Part shown: one piece after another, positions 13,942 to 21,297 of the stretch | Position numbering within the stretch: position 1 is the stretch's first letter | How the letters are laid out: each line of letters begins with the position of its first letter | Assembly: GCA_037132015.1 (NCBI GenBank) | Contig: JBAXPW010000022.1 | Span: 1 to 21,297, forward strand | Reading direction: 5' to 3' | DNA length: 21,297 nucleotides | From: JBAXPW01 sp037132015 | Lineage (GTDB): Bacteria; Patescibacteriota; Microgenomatia; UBA1406; GWC2-37-13 | Program-made: the position numbers and the translations under genes | The notes under the pieces: generated by a model | The model's input: the letters and a program-made list of their open reading frames with translations, nothing else | The model's database searches: none | What the model was told of the DNA's origin: nothing

Positions 13942-16900
13942 ATGCACTCAATAAAAAAAGTTTTAATTTTAGGTTCAGGAGCGCTAAAGATAGGACAAGC
14001 AGGTGAATTTGATTATTCTGGTTCACAAGCAATAAAGGCTCTCAAGGAAGAGGGGATACTCACTGTCTTAATAAACCCAAACATTGCAACAATTCAAACC
14101 TCTCGATTCCTTGCTGATACGGTCTATTACCTTCCTATTGATGAATTTTTTATTGAAAAAATTATTGCTAAAGAAAAACCAGATGGCATTCTTATCTCGT
14201 TTGGAGGTCAAACTGCATTAAATTGTGGTATGAATTTATACAAAAAAGGAATTTTGAAAAAATATGATGTTAAGATTCTCGGTACACCAATTAAGTCTGT
14301 AATTATCAGTGAGAATCGCAACCAATTTGCAAGACATGTGAAAAAAATTGGATTACAAATCCCACCCAGTGAAACAACTCGATCTGCTACCGATGCAGAA
14401 ACAATTGCAAAAAAAATTGGATATCCTGTTATGGTGCGTGCAGGATTTGCACTCGGAGGTCAAAAATCTGGAGTCGCATATAATACAAAAGATCTTCAAC
14501 AAATCGTATCAACAGCCCTCGCATTTTCAGATCATGTTCTGATTGAAAAATATCTTCATCATTATAAAGAAATAGAGTATGAAATAGTGCGGGATCAATT
14601 TGATAATTGTGTCGCAGTTTGTAATATGGAAAACGTTGATCCGTTAGGTATACATACAGGAGACTCGATTGTGGTTGCACCAAGTCAAACACTGACAAAT
14701 TTTGAATATCATTTTTTGAGAGAAAAGGCTATTGAACTAGTACGAAGTCTCAATATTATCGGCGAATGTAATGTACAGTATGCACTTAATCCTCATCCAC
14801 AAAATTCGGAGATAGAGTATTATGTGATAGAACTCAATCCACGATTGTCTCGATCATCAGCACTTGCCTCAAAAGCAACCGGATATCCGCTTGCATATGT
14901 TGGTGCACAACTCATACTTGGAAAAAGTCTCACCGAAGTTCAAAATCAAGTTACGAAAACAACACAATCTTGTTTTGAGCCTGCACTTGATTATATTGTT
15001 GTCAAAATTCCCCGATGGGATCTAAATAAATTCAAACAGGTACATCAAAAACTCGGAAGCAGTATGAAATCAGTAGGTGAAATAATGGCAATTGGTCGAA
15101 CATTTGAGGAAGCTCTTCAAAAGGGTCTCCGTATGCTTGATATCGGTATTGATGGTCTCACTGATAATCACAATTCAAATTCTTCTCTTGATGAATTAAA
15201 GGTGCAAATTAAAAATGCACATCCTCTCCGAATATTTTCAATTGCAGAAGGTATGAAACGTGCTATTTCGACGGACGAACTATATGCACTAAGTGGCATT
15301 GATCCATGGTTTCTTGAACGTTTAAAACATATCATTACTCTTGAAAATGAATTGTTACAATCAAAAAAACTCACAAAAGAAACATTACTCAAACTCAAAC
15401 AATCAGGATGTTCTGATAAAAAAATTGGGAGTTACGTATATAAATCAGAACTAGAAATCAGAATACTTCGTAAAGAGTGGCAGATTACTCCGTCAATATT
15501 TCAAATCGACACATTGGCTGGAGAATTTCCCGCACAAACTAACTATGTGTATCTCACGTATCATGGCTCTCATCATGATATCAAACCATTGGGGAGACAG
15601 GGAGTTATAGTCCTTGGATCGGGCCCCTATCGCATTGGATCATCTGTAGAGTTTGATTGGACCTGTGTAAATACTGTGATGTATCTCAAAAGTTATAACA
15701 AAAAATCAATCGTCATCAACTGCAATCCTGAAACAGTTTCTACTGATTATGACATGTCAGATCGTCTTTATTTTGAGCAACTCACATTTGAAACAATTGC
15801 AGATATTTATGAATTTGAAAATTCCGAAGGAATTATTGTATCAGTAGGTGGACAACGCCCCAATACATTAGCCAAACCTTTAAATGAACATGGATGTGTA
15901 TTGTTAGGAACAACCGCAAAGAACATTGATATTGCAGAAGACCGGAATAAATTTTCATCCCTTCTTGATTCGGAACATATTGGACAACCAGATTGGAATA
16001 CTTTTACAAATCTTAAAGAAGCTGTTGCTTTTGCAAAACGGGTACAGTATCCTGTGCTCATACGACCTTCATATGTCCTCTCAGGAAGTGCCATGAATAT
16101 ATGCTACAACGATTCTGATCTTGAAAAATACATCAACGAAGCAACTATTGTATCAAATGAACATCCCATAACTATTTCAAAATTTTTTACTAACGCCAAG
16201 GAGATAGAGCTTGATGGTGTCGCACAAAAAGGAATAATACAAATCAGCGCCGTCTCAGAACACGTTGAAGAAGCGGGGGTACACTCGGGTGATGCAAGTA
16301 TCATTTATCCTTCTCAAAATGTAAATGTTTACACCGAACATAAGATTATGGAAATTGCACAGATACTCATACGCAAACTCGAGATATCAGGGCCTTTTAA
16401 CATACAGTTTTTAGCAAAAGATAACTTAGTATCGGTAATTGAAATGAATGTGAGAGCATCACGAACTCTCCCCTTTATTTCTAAAGCTACTGGGGTAAAC
16501 TTTGCACGAATTATCGTCGATTCAATATTTCAATCATCCCAACCAACACCGATTTTTTATCCTTCATATGTAGCGGTTAAAGTTCCTGAATTTTCCTTCT
16601 CACGTCTTGAAGGCGCTGATCCAATATCATCTGTGGAGATGGCATCAACAGGGGAATCTGCATCGTTTGGAGCAACTGTTGAAGAAGCATTTTTGAAAGC
16701 CATTATGTCTGTCGGCATTTCTCCACCAAAAAGAGGAATATTTTTATCTTTGGGAGGGGATGAGAATAAAATAAAATTTTTTAATGCAATCTGGAGACTA
16801 AATAAATGTTCACTTCCTATTTATGCAACAGAAAAAACTGCTCTTTTTTTGAAAAAAAATGGAATTAAAACAAAAAAAATATTTAAAATTCATGACAAAA

Positions 16901-17157
16901 AAAATCCAAACACATTAGATCTATTTCAAACTAAAAAAGTAGATCTTGCGATCATTATTGTCGATCATTCACATAAAAAAGATATTGATGACGATTACAT
17001 TATTAGACGATCTGCAGTTGATCACAATATCCCGTTATTAACAAATCGCAAAAAGGCAGAGTTATTTATTAAAGCAATTACATCATGTTCTCTTGAAGAT
17101 TTGGAAGCACAATCATGGCAAGAGTATGTAAGAAAACATAGGAGTGACTATGAATAA
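13942..17157 (+). CDS. carB: Carbamoyl-phosphate synthase, large subunit
   Basis: CarB makes carbamoyl phosphate from bicarbonate, two ATP and ammonia from CarA. The 1071-residue length is full size (E. coli 1073). First half (1 to about 400): LILGSGALKIGQAGEFDYSG at the start, then the ATP-grasp domain with GGQTALNCG, EIEYEIVRD, and NPRLSRSSALASKATGYPLA. A helical linker spans about 400-550. The second half (from about 553) repeats the fold: VLGSGPYRIGSSVEFDW, NPETVSTDYD, RPSYVLSG, EMNVRASRTLPF. The MGS-like allosteric domain runs from about 930. Substrate residues look intact. The joining segment AQTNYVYLTY and the synthase halves are closest, in my reading, to animal CAD. The last domain diverges, so effectors cannot be predicted. 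No Shine-Dalgarno sequence lies in the 11-nt gap after carA. Confidence 0.97.
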   Translation: MHSIKKVLILGSGALKIGQAGEFDYSGSQAIKALKEEGILTVLINPNIATIQTSRFLADTVYYLPIDEFFIEKIIAKEKPDGILISFGGQTALNCGMNLYKKGILKKYDVKILGTPIKSVIISENRNQFARHVKKIGLQIPPSETTRSATDAETIAKKIGYPVMVRAGFALGGQKSGVAYNTKDLQQIVSTALAFSDHVLIEKYLHHYKEIEYEIVRDQFDNCVAVCNMENVDPLGIHTGDSIVVAPSQTLTNFEYHFLREKAIELVRSLNIIGECNVQYALNPHPQNSEIEYYVIELNPRLSRSSALASKATGYPLAYVGAQLILGKSLTEVQNQVTKTTQSCFEPALDYIVVKIPRWDLNKFKQVHQKLGSSMKSVGEIMAIGRTFEEALQKGLRMLDIGIDGLTDNHNSNSSLDELKVQIKNAHPLRIFSIAEGMKRAISTDELYALSGIDPWFLERLKHIITLENELLQSKKLTKETLLKLKQSGCSDKKIGSYVYKSELEIRILRKEWQITPSIFQIDTLAGEFPAQTNYVYLTYHGSHHDIKPLGRQGVIVLGSGPYRIGSSVEFDWTCVNTVMYLKSYNKKSIVINCNPETVSTDYDMSDRLYFEQLTFETIADIYEFENSEGIIVSVGGQRPNTLAKPLNEHGCVLLGTTAKNIDIAEDRNKFSSLLDSEHIGQPDWNTFTNLKEAVAFAKRVQYPVLIRPSYVLSGSAMNICYNDSDLEKYINEATIVSNEHPITISKFFTNAKEIELDGVAQKGIIQISAVSEHVEEAGVHSGDASIIYPSQNVNVYTEHKIMEIAQILIRKLEISGPFNIQFLAKDNLVSVIEMNVRASRTLPFISKATGVNFARIIVDSIFQSSQPTPIFYPSYVAVKVPEFSFSRLEGADPISSVEMASTGESASFGATVEEAFLKAIMSVGISPPKRGIFLSLGGDENKIKFFNAIWRLNKCSLPIYATEKTALFLKKNGIKTKKIFKIHDKKNPNTLDLFQTKKVDLAIIIVDHSHKKDIDDDYIIRRSAVDHNIPLLTNRKKAELFIKAITSCSLEDLEAQSWQEYVRKHRSDYE

Positions 17158-17325
17158 GTTTATAAAGTTATAAAAAGAGGGTAAAAATAAAAGGGCAAAG
17201 GGGAAAAGAGTTTATAAAGAAGAAAGTTGATTTATACAAAAAACACATCCACTTAAGAGGATACTTTAGACTTTAGACTTTGGACTTTATTAGTAATTAG
17301 TAATTAGTAATTAGTAATATTTAGT
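17158..17325. other. Intergenic spacer between carB and pyrC
   Basis: A purine-rich run with G clusters (about 17172-17228) is followed by two kinds of heptamer tandem repeat that reach almost to the pyrC start. No terminator is seen. A weak TAATAT box near 17316 might give pyrC its own transcript, but readthrough from carB is likely. Confidence 0.5.
17264..17317. repeat. Heptamer tandem repeats upstream of pyrC
   Basis: The unit CTTTAGA occurs about three and a half times (17264-17288, one copy CTTTGGA), then TTAGTAA exactly four times (17290-17317). The first motif reappears in inverted orientation after pyrE at 20129-20155. These are short tandemly repeated sequences of the kind that spreads between genes. 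Confidence 0.9.
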
Positions 17326-18384
17326 ATGTCAATAATCCGTCTTCCTGGACTCATAGATGTACATGTACATCTTCGAGACCCGGGGCAAACACATAAAGAA
17401 GATTTTTTTACCGGCACTTCATCCGCACTTGCAGGTGGATTTACAACTGTGCTTGATATGCCCAACAACATTGTTCCAATCACCACACAAGAACGACTTG
17501 AAGAAAAAATTCAATCAGCAAAAAATCAAACAGTATGTGATATCGGTTTTTATTTTGGATCCCTTGGAGATACTATAGAAGAATTTCAAAAGATTAAAGA
17601 TACCGTGTTTGGACTGAAATTATATCTCAACATCACAACAGGTGGTTTTATTATCACTCCTGAAAAATTGAATAGTATTTTTCAATCATGGACAAGTTCA
17701 CAACCAATCTTGTGCCATGCAGAAGAAGATATGATCGACATGATAGTCGAGATAGTACGAAAAATTCGCAAACCTGTACATATCTGTCATACATCAAGCA
17801 AAAATGAATTACAAAAAATTATTAAAGCAAAAAATGAAGAATTGCCAATCACCTGTGGCGTATGCCCTCACCATTTATTTTTAAATGAAACGATTGCTCA
17901 ACATCTTGAAGGATATGGAAAAATGAAACCACCACTTCATACCCAAAAAGACACAGAATTTTTATGGAACAATCTTCAGTATATCGACGTCATCGAATCA
18001 GATCATGCACCTCATACAAAAGAAGAAAAAAATTCCGAAAACCCGCCATTTGGTGTTCCCGGTCTCGAGACAACACTACCACTATTACTTCACGCAGAAA
18101 AAGAAGGAAAATTATCGAGAAACAAAATCATATCTCTTTGTTATCAACGTCCCATGGAAATTTTTCATATTCCACAACAACCTGATACATTTGTTGAAAT
18201 AGAAGATCGAGAATTTATCATCTCTGATGACCATTTGTTTACAAAATGTCAATGGACTCCTTTCAAAGGTATGAAGGCACGAGGCATTATTAAGAAAGTA
18301 ACTATCAGAGGAAAAACAGTGTTTGAAAATGGCAATATTTTGATAAATCGTGGCGAAGGAATCGTTATATATCCCGAAACATAA
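17326..18384 (+). CDS. pyrC: Dihydroorotase, CAD-like type
   Basis: PyrC closes carbamoyl aspartate to dihydroorotate. The 352-residue amidohydrolase begins LPGLIDVHVHLRDPG: H13 and H15 bind metal and R17 binds substrate. K98 in GLKLYLN is the likely carboxylated lysine bridging the two metals. H131 (LCHAEE), H155 (VHICH) and D226 (ESDHAPH) complete the metal site and the catalytic Asp. PGLETTLPLLL (245-255) and WTPFKG lie where human CAD has similar strings, and the protein lacks the large insertions of many type I enzymes. One difference is ITCGVCPHH at 175-183, where CAD as I recall has TCEVAPHH. It starts without a Shine-Dalgarno sequence right after tandem repeats. Confidence 0.94.
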   Translation: MSIIRLPGLIDVHVHLRDPGQTHKEDFFTGTSSALAGGFTTVLDMPNNIVPITTQERLEEKIQSAKNQTVCDIGFYFGSLGDTIEEFQKIKDTVFGLKLYLNITTGGFIITPEKLNSIFQSWTSSQPILCHAEEDMIDMIVEIVRKIRKPVHICHTSSKNELQKIIKAKNEELPITCGVCPHHLFLNETIAQHLEGYGKMKPPLHTQKDTEFLWNNLQYIDVIESDHAPHTKEEKNSENPPFGVPGLETTLPLLLHAEKEGKLSRNKIISLCYQRPMEIFHIPQQPDTFVEIEDREFIISDDHLFTKCQWTPFKGMKARGIIKKVTIRGKTVFENGNILINRGEGIVIYPET

Positions 18385-18415
18385 TATTTTATTTAATAAT
18401 TGTTTTTTTATACCT

Positions 18416-19495
18416 ATGTCCCAGATTCCATTTTACGATCCGCTCAAGACATATGAAGCAAATTATTCAGAAGGTCCATTTGGGGAATTTTCAAATTCTA
18501 ATCGTTATGTTCAAAAAGGTACTCCATCAATCAATTATCATGGTCAAAACGTATTTTTACCTTTTGGTATTCCTGCTGGTCCCATTTTAAACAGCTCTTT
18601 TGTACAATCTGCATTTCAAAAAGGATATGACCTCGTGGTCTACAAAACAGTACGGAGTAATTCTTTTCCTTGTCATGCATACCCAAATATCATTCCTGTT
18701 GATATAAATGGAGATCTTACATTACAAAGATCACAAACCCCAGTTCATGCAAAAACAACCTTCACCCAACCGCTCACAATCACCAACTCTTTTGGCGTAC
18801 CATCTAAAAAAGCTGAGATCTGGCAAGAGGATGTAAAAATAGCTATCTCATATGAAGGTATTGGTCAAGTGTTGATTCTCAGTTTTATGGGAACTGTCAA
18901 ACCAAATCAAACTCGAGATGAACTTATAAATGACTTTGTTTTATCAGCACAATTAGCATTTGAAACAACTGCCAAGATACTTGAGGTCAATCTTTCCTGC
19001 CCAAACATAGGAAACGAAGGACTCGTTTGTTACGACCTTTCAATAACAGAAGAAATATTATTTTCTATAAAAAATGCTATTGGAAACAAACCCCTTATTG
19101 TTAAGACAGGATATTTTGAAAATGAAACAGATCTTCTCAAGTTTGCACAAATTTGTAACAAATATGCTCAAGGAATATCTGCAATCAATACCATCCCCGC
19201 ACCAATTGTGAATGATGAAGGAATTCAAGCACTTCCGGGAAAAAATCGACTCAAATCAGGAATATGTGGAAACGCTATCAGGTGGGCTGGATTGGATATG
19301 ATACGACGATTATCACAAATGAGAAATAAGTATGGTTTTACCTATACTCTTGATGGTGTTGGAGGAGTACAATCAGTTAATGATTATAACGAATATATAA
19401 AAAACGGAGCTGATGCTGTTTTTAGTGCAACAGGATCTATGTGGAATCCATTTCTTGCACAAGAAATTAAATCAGAAGTTACTAATTTATTTTAA
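18416..19495 (+). CDS. pyrD: Dihydroorotate dehydrogenase
   Basis: PyrD oxidises dihydroorotate to orotate with FMN. The start at 18416 (MSQIPFYDP) gives 359 residues. An upstream in-frame ATG at 18350 would overlap pyrC and is rejected. FMN and substrate residues: GIPAGPILNSSF (51-62), VYKTVRS (75-81) with the family lysine, NLSCPN (192-197), VKTGYF (229-234), and DGVGGV (313-318). The catalytic-loop residue is cysteine (C195), as in class 1 cytosolic enzymes, not serine as in the quinone-linked class 2. The protein has an extra N-terminal segment of about 45 residues compared with class 1A, and no pyrK lies nearby, so its electron acceptor is unclear. It is followed by pyrE after 2 nt. Confidence 0.93.
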   Translation: MSQIPFYDPLKTYEANYSEGPFGEFSNSNRYVQKGTPSINYHGQNVFLPFGIPAGPILNSSFVQSAFQKGYDLVVYKTVRSNSFPCHAYPNIIPVDINGDLTLQRSQTPVHAKTTFTQPLTITNSFGVPSKKAEIWQEDVKIAISYEGIGQVLILSFMGTVKPNQTRDELINDFVLSAQLAFETTAKILEVNLSCPNIGNEGLVCYDLSITEEILFSIKNAIGNKPLIVKTGYFENETDLLKFAQICNKYAQGISAINTIPAPIVNDEGIQALPGKNRLKSGICGNAIRWAGLDMIRRLSQMRNKYGFTYTLDGVGGVQSVNDYNEYIKNGADAVFSATGSMWNPFLAQEIKSEVTNLF

Positions 19496-19497
19496 TC

Positions 19498-20130
19498 ATG
19501 GACAAAATTGCAGACATTTTATTACAAATAGGTGCAGTGTCATTTCGATTTGATCCACCATACACGTATACGTCGGGAATGCTATCTCCAATATATGTAG
19601 ATAATCGTCTCATTATTTCATATCCAAAAGAACGTACTGCTATTATAGACGGCTATGTTGATATAATAACAAAAACTATCGGAATAGATTCGTTCGATTA
19701 TATCTCTGCAACTGCAACCGCTGCAATTCCTCAAGGTGCATGGATTGCAGATCGATTAAATAAGCCGATGGTTTTTGTACGATCAGCGAAAAAGGGTCAT
19801 GGAAAAGGAAATCAGATCGAAGGATTTTTAAAAAAAAATAGTCGCGTAGTAATTATCGAGGATCATCTCTCCACTGCTAAAAGCTGCATCGAAAATGCTC
19901 AAGCTATTCGAGAAGCAGGATGTACTGTCAGTTTTGTTGTTGCCACAACCACTTATAATACGGATCTTGCAAAAAAAGCCTTTAGGGAGAATAATCTCAC
20001 ACCGCTTGTACTAACGACCATCACCGATATTCTCAACATTGCTGTATCAAAAAAGATCATACAAAATTATGAACAAATAGAAGTTGAAAACTGGCTCAGA
20101 AATCCAAGTGAATGGGGAAAAAAGTTATAA
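19498..20130 (+). CDS. pyrE: Orotate phosphoribosyltransferase
   Basis: PyrE transfers ribose 5-phosphate from PRPP to orotate, making OMP. The protein has 210 residues, the normal size. N-terminal substrate loop: FDPPYTYTSGMLSPIYVDNR (18-37). The catalytic flexible loop is VRSAKKGHGKGNQIEG (94-109), with lysines and H101. The PRPP-binding motif at 117-129 reads VVIIEDHLSTAKS: the acidic pair E121/D122 is kept, but the usual TTGGS end is STAKS. The C-terminal part (ITDILNIA, then WLRNPSEWG) is typical of the family. It is translationally close to pyrD (2-nt gap) and 96 nt before pyrF, with an inverted copy of the heptamer repeat in between. Confidence 0.93.
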   Translation: MDKIADILLQIGAVSFRFDPPYTYTSGMLSPIYVDNRLIISYPKERTAIIDGYVDIITKTIGIDSFDYISATATAAIPQGAWIADRLNKPMVFVRSAKKGHGKGNQIEGFLKKNSRVVIIEDHLSTAKSCIENAQAIREAGCTVSFVVATTTYNTDLAKKAFRENNLTPLVLTTITDILNIAVSKKIIQNYEQIEVENWLRNPSEWGKKL

Positions 20131-20155
20131 AGTCGAAAGTCTAAAGTCTAAAGTG
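20129..20155. repeat. Heptamer tandem repeat after pyrE
   Basis: AAGTCGA, AAGTCTA, AAGTCTA, AAGT follow the pyrE stop directly. This is the reverse complement of the CTTTAGA series in front of pyrC, so the pyrC-pyrD-pyrE block is bounded by inverted copies of one repeat type. Confidence 0.85.
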
Positions 20156-20167
20156 AAAAGAGAAATT

Positions 20168-20189
20168 CTCCTCTGTGGAGGAGTCCTCC
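20168..20189 (+). promoter_or_regulatory. Two mutually exclusive hairpins before pyrF
   Basis: CTCCTC (20168-20173) can pair with GAGGAG (20178-20183); alternatively GGAGG (20177-20181) can pair with CCTCC (20185-20189). The shared strand makes the two folds exclusive. No U tract follows, so it is not a standard terminator. The GGAGG is too far (about 45 nt) from the pyrF start to be its ribosome site. Confidence 0.3.
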
Positions 20190-20226
20190 GAATCCGTGAG
20201 TCATTAATAGTTCTTAATTAACTAAA

Positions 20227-21054
20227 GTGTTGTATCAACGACTTAACCATCTCATCAAAAGCAAAAAGTCCCTTCTCTGCATTGGGCTCGATCCTGTGAT
20301 GGAAAAACTTCCTCTGCATATCAGAAAAATGAATGATCCATTTTTTGAATTTAATAAAACAATCATAGATGCTACTCACGACCTTGTTATTGCATACAAA
20401 CCAAACACCGCCTTTTATGAAGCGCTAGGAACTATTGGACTGCACCAATTAAAATTGACCTGCGACTATATCAAACATACATATCCTGAAGTTTTGATCA
20501 TCCTTGATGCAAAACGAGCCGATATTGGAAATACCAATCAAGGATATGTTACATTTGCGTTCGATTTGTTAGACGCCGATATGATCACACTTCATCCCTA
20601 TTTAGGAAAAGAAGCCATGCTTCCTTTTTTACAGCGTAAGGATAAGGGATCAATATTTTTATGCAAAACATCAAATACAGGATCAAATGAATTTCAATCA
20701 TTGGAAGTTGGAAATAGACCACTATATCAACATATTGCACAAGAAATATCTGAAAAATGGAATGAAAATAAAAACTGTTTACTCGTTGTTGGTGCCACCT
20801 ATCCGAATGAACTCAAAAAAGTTCGTGAACTTGTAGGGGATATGCCGATCTTAGTTCCCGGTATCGGTGCTCAAGGCGGGGATCTTCAAAATACATTAGA
20901 TGCGGGGCTGACAATAAATCATAATGGCCTCATCATCTCATCATCAAGAGAGATAATCTATGCAGGAAATGATTCAAACTTCGCAGAAGAATCTAGAAAA
21001 AAGACAGAGATGTTATGGACTGAAATGAATACTTCCTCAATTCCCCTTCACTGA
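20227..21054 (+). CDS. pyrF: Orotidine 5'-phosphate decarboxylase
   Basis: PyrF converts OMP to UMP, the final step. The 275-residue barrel starts with GTG (a TTG follows as the next codon) and has no Shine-Dalgarno sequence. Motifs: CIGLDP (18-23, D22), YKPN with K58, LDAKRADIGNTNQGY (93-107) with the catalytic D94-x-K96 and D99, LHPYLG (122-127), and VPGIGAQGGD near residue 215. The length and the KRADIGNTN motif place it in the longer type 2 OMP decarboxylase group rather than the E. coli or eukaryotic UMPS type. The stop is TGA. No terminator is visible in the next 240 bases. Confidence 0.95.
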   Translation: MLYQRLNHLIKSKKSLLCIGLDPVMEKLPLHIRKMNDPFFEFNKTIIDATHDLVIAYKPNTAFYEALGTIGLHQLKLTCDYIKHTYPEVLIILDAKRADIGNTNQGYVTFAFDLLDADMITLHPYLGKEAMLPFLQRKDKGSIFLCKTSNTGSNEFQSLEVGNRPLYQHIAQEISEKWNENKNCLLVVGATYPNELKKVRELVGDMPILVPGIGAQGGDLQNTLDAGLTINHNGLIISSSREIIYAGNDSNFAEESRKKTEMLWTEMNTSSIPLH

Positions 21055-21297
21055 AAGGGTAAACGGGTAGTCTCCTAAATAACAAATATTTTGAATACAA
21101 ATGAACAATATTCACACTATTTTACATATTTCCTCCATCATGTGTGTCAAACCGAAATGAAAATGTCATACATCAAACTATATCAAAATTAAATAATTCA
21201 TACTCCTAAATTTATAAATACGATCTCCACGGATGATTTGGAGCAGGCTTCCAATTCAGCCTGTGCGTTGTTAATATGAGTGGGTTAGTACGTTGTT
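21055..21297. other. Downstream edge, tandem hairpins, no gene
   Basis: No reading frame is visible. Near the edge, CTCCA/TGGAG (21225-21243) is followed at once by CAGGCT/AGCCTG (21244-21263), two adjacent small hairpins. A TATAAA box lies at about 21212. This could be the start of a structured RNA or leader that runs beyond the window, or chance. Confidence 0.3.

Noticed and set aside
17172..17210. G-quadruplex in the purine-rich stretch after carB
   Set aside because: Only three G-runs of three or more are close together; four are needed.
18350..18415. Upstream start for pyrD
   Set aside because: It would overlap pyrC by 35 nt and add 22 residues with no resemblance to the family; ATG 18416 begins a plausible N-terminus.

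Overview
The window is AT-rich and tightly packed. It looks like a chromosome segment of a small-genome bacterium, most likely Candidate Phyla Radiation (Patescibacteria), possibly the Microgenomates side. This is an inference from gene content and style: polytopic glycosyltransferases with a C-terminal beta-sandwich, a DUF11-type surface protein, solitary antitoxin-like genes, heptamer tandem repeats between genes, and almost no Shine-Dalgarno sequences. UGA is used as stop (pyrB, pyrF and the GT2 gene end with it), so the UGA-to-glycine code of some CPR lineages does not apply.

Layout. (1) 1-957, minus strand: an eroded end holding a 38-codon orphan transmembrane tail, an intact MNT nucleotidyltransferase, and its HEPN partner broken by two in-frame stops. 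(2) 1010-6277, minus strand: a three-gene operon, GT2 glycosyltransferase, then a GT-C-like membrane protein, then a 960-residue GT-C-like membrane protein, read from a consensus promoter at 6285-6313 and probably serving cell-surface glycan assembly. (3) 6318-8599, minus strand: a single-pass, proline/threonine-rich surface protein with a clear terminator. (4) 8600-11096: a small-gene zone with a possible RNase H-fold protein (plus strand), an orphan Phd/YefM antitoxin with a perfect 20-bp palindrome over its -10 box, an unknown 86-residue protein, and a secreted DUF11-type protein with a C-terminal anchor. (5) 11310-11864: a SpoU-type RNA 2'-O-methyltransferase. (6) 11899-21054: a complete de novo UMP pathway, pyrB-carA-carB-pyrC-pyrD-pyrE-pyrF, all on the plus strand.

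How the genes work together. CarAB makes carbamoyl phosphate, PyrB and PyrC build dihydroorotate, PyrD oxidises it, and PyrE and PyrF complete UMP. No pyrI, pyrK, pyrR or arginine gene is present, so the carAB pair appears dedicated to pyrimidines. The four enzymes PyrB, CarA, CarB and PyrC read strikingly like the separate domains of animal CAD, a single polypeptide in eukaryotes. This is the most interesting observation here.

A second theme is gene start architecture. Most first-in-operon genes have a good sigma70-type -10 box (often extended TGnTATAAT) ending only 6-10 nt before the start codon, which predicts leaderless mRNAs. I see no Shine-Dalgarno sequence before any gene in the window. 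Statements about families and comparisons with CAD are from memory; no search was run.
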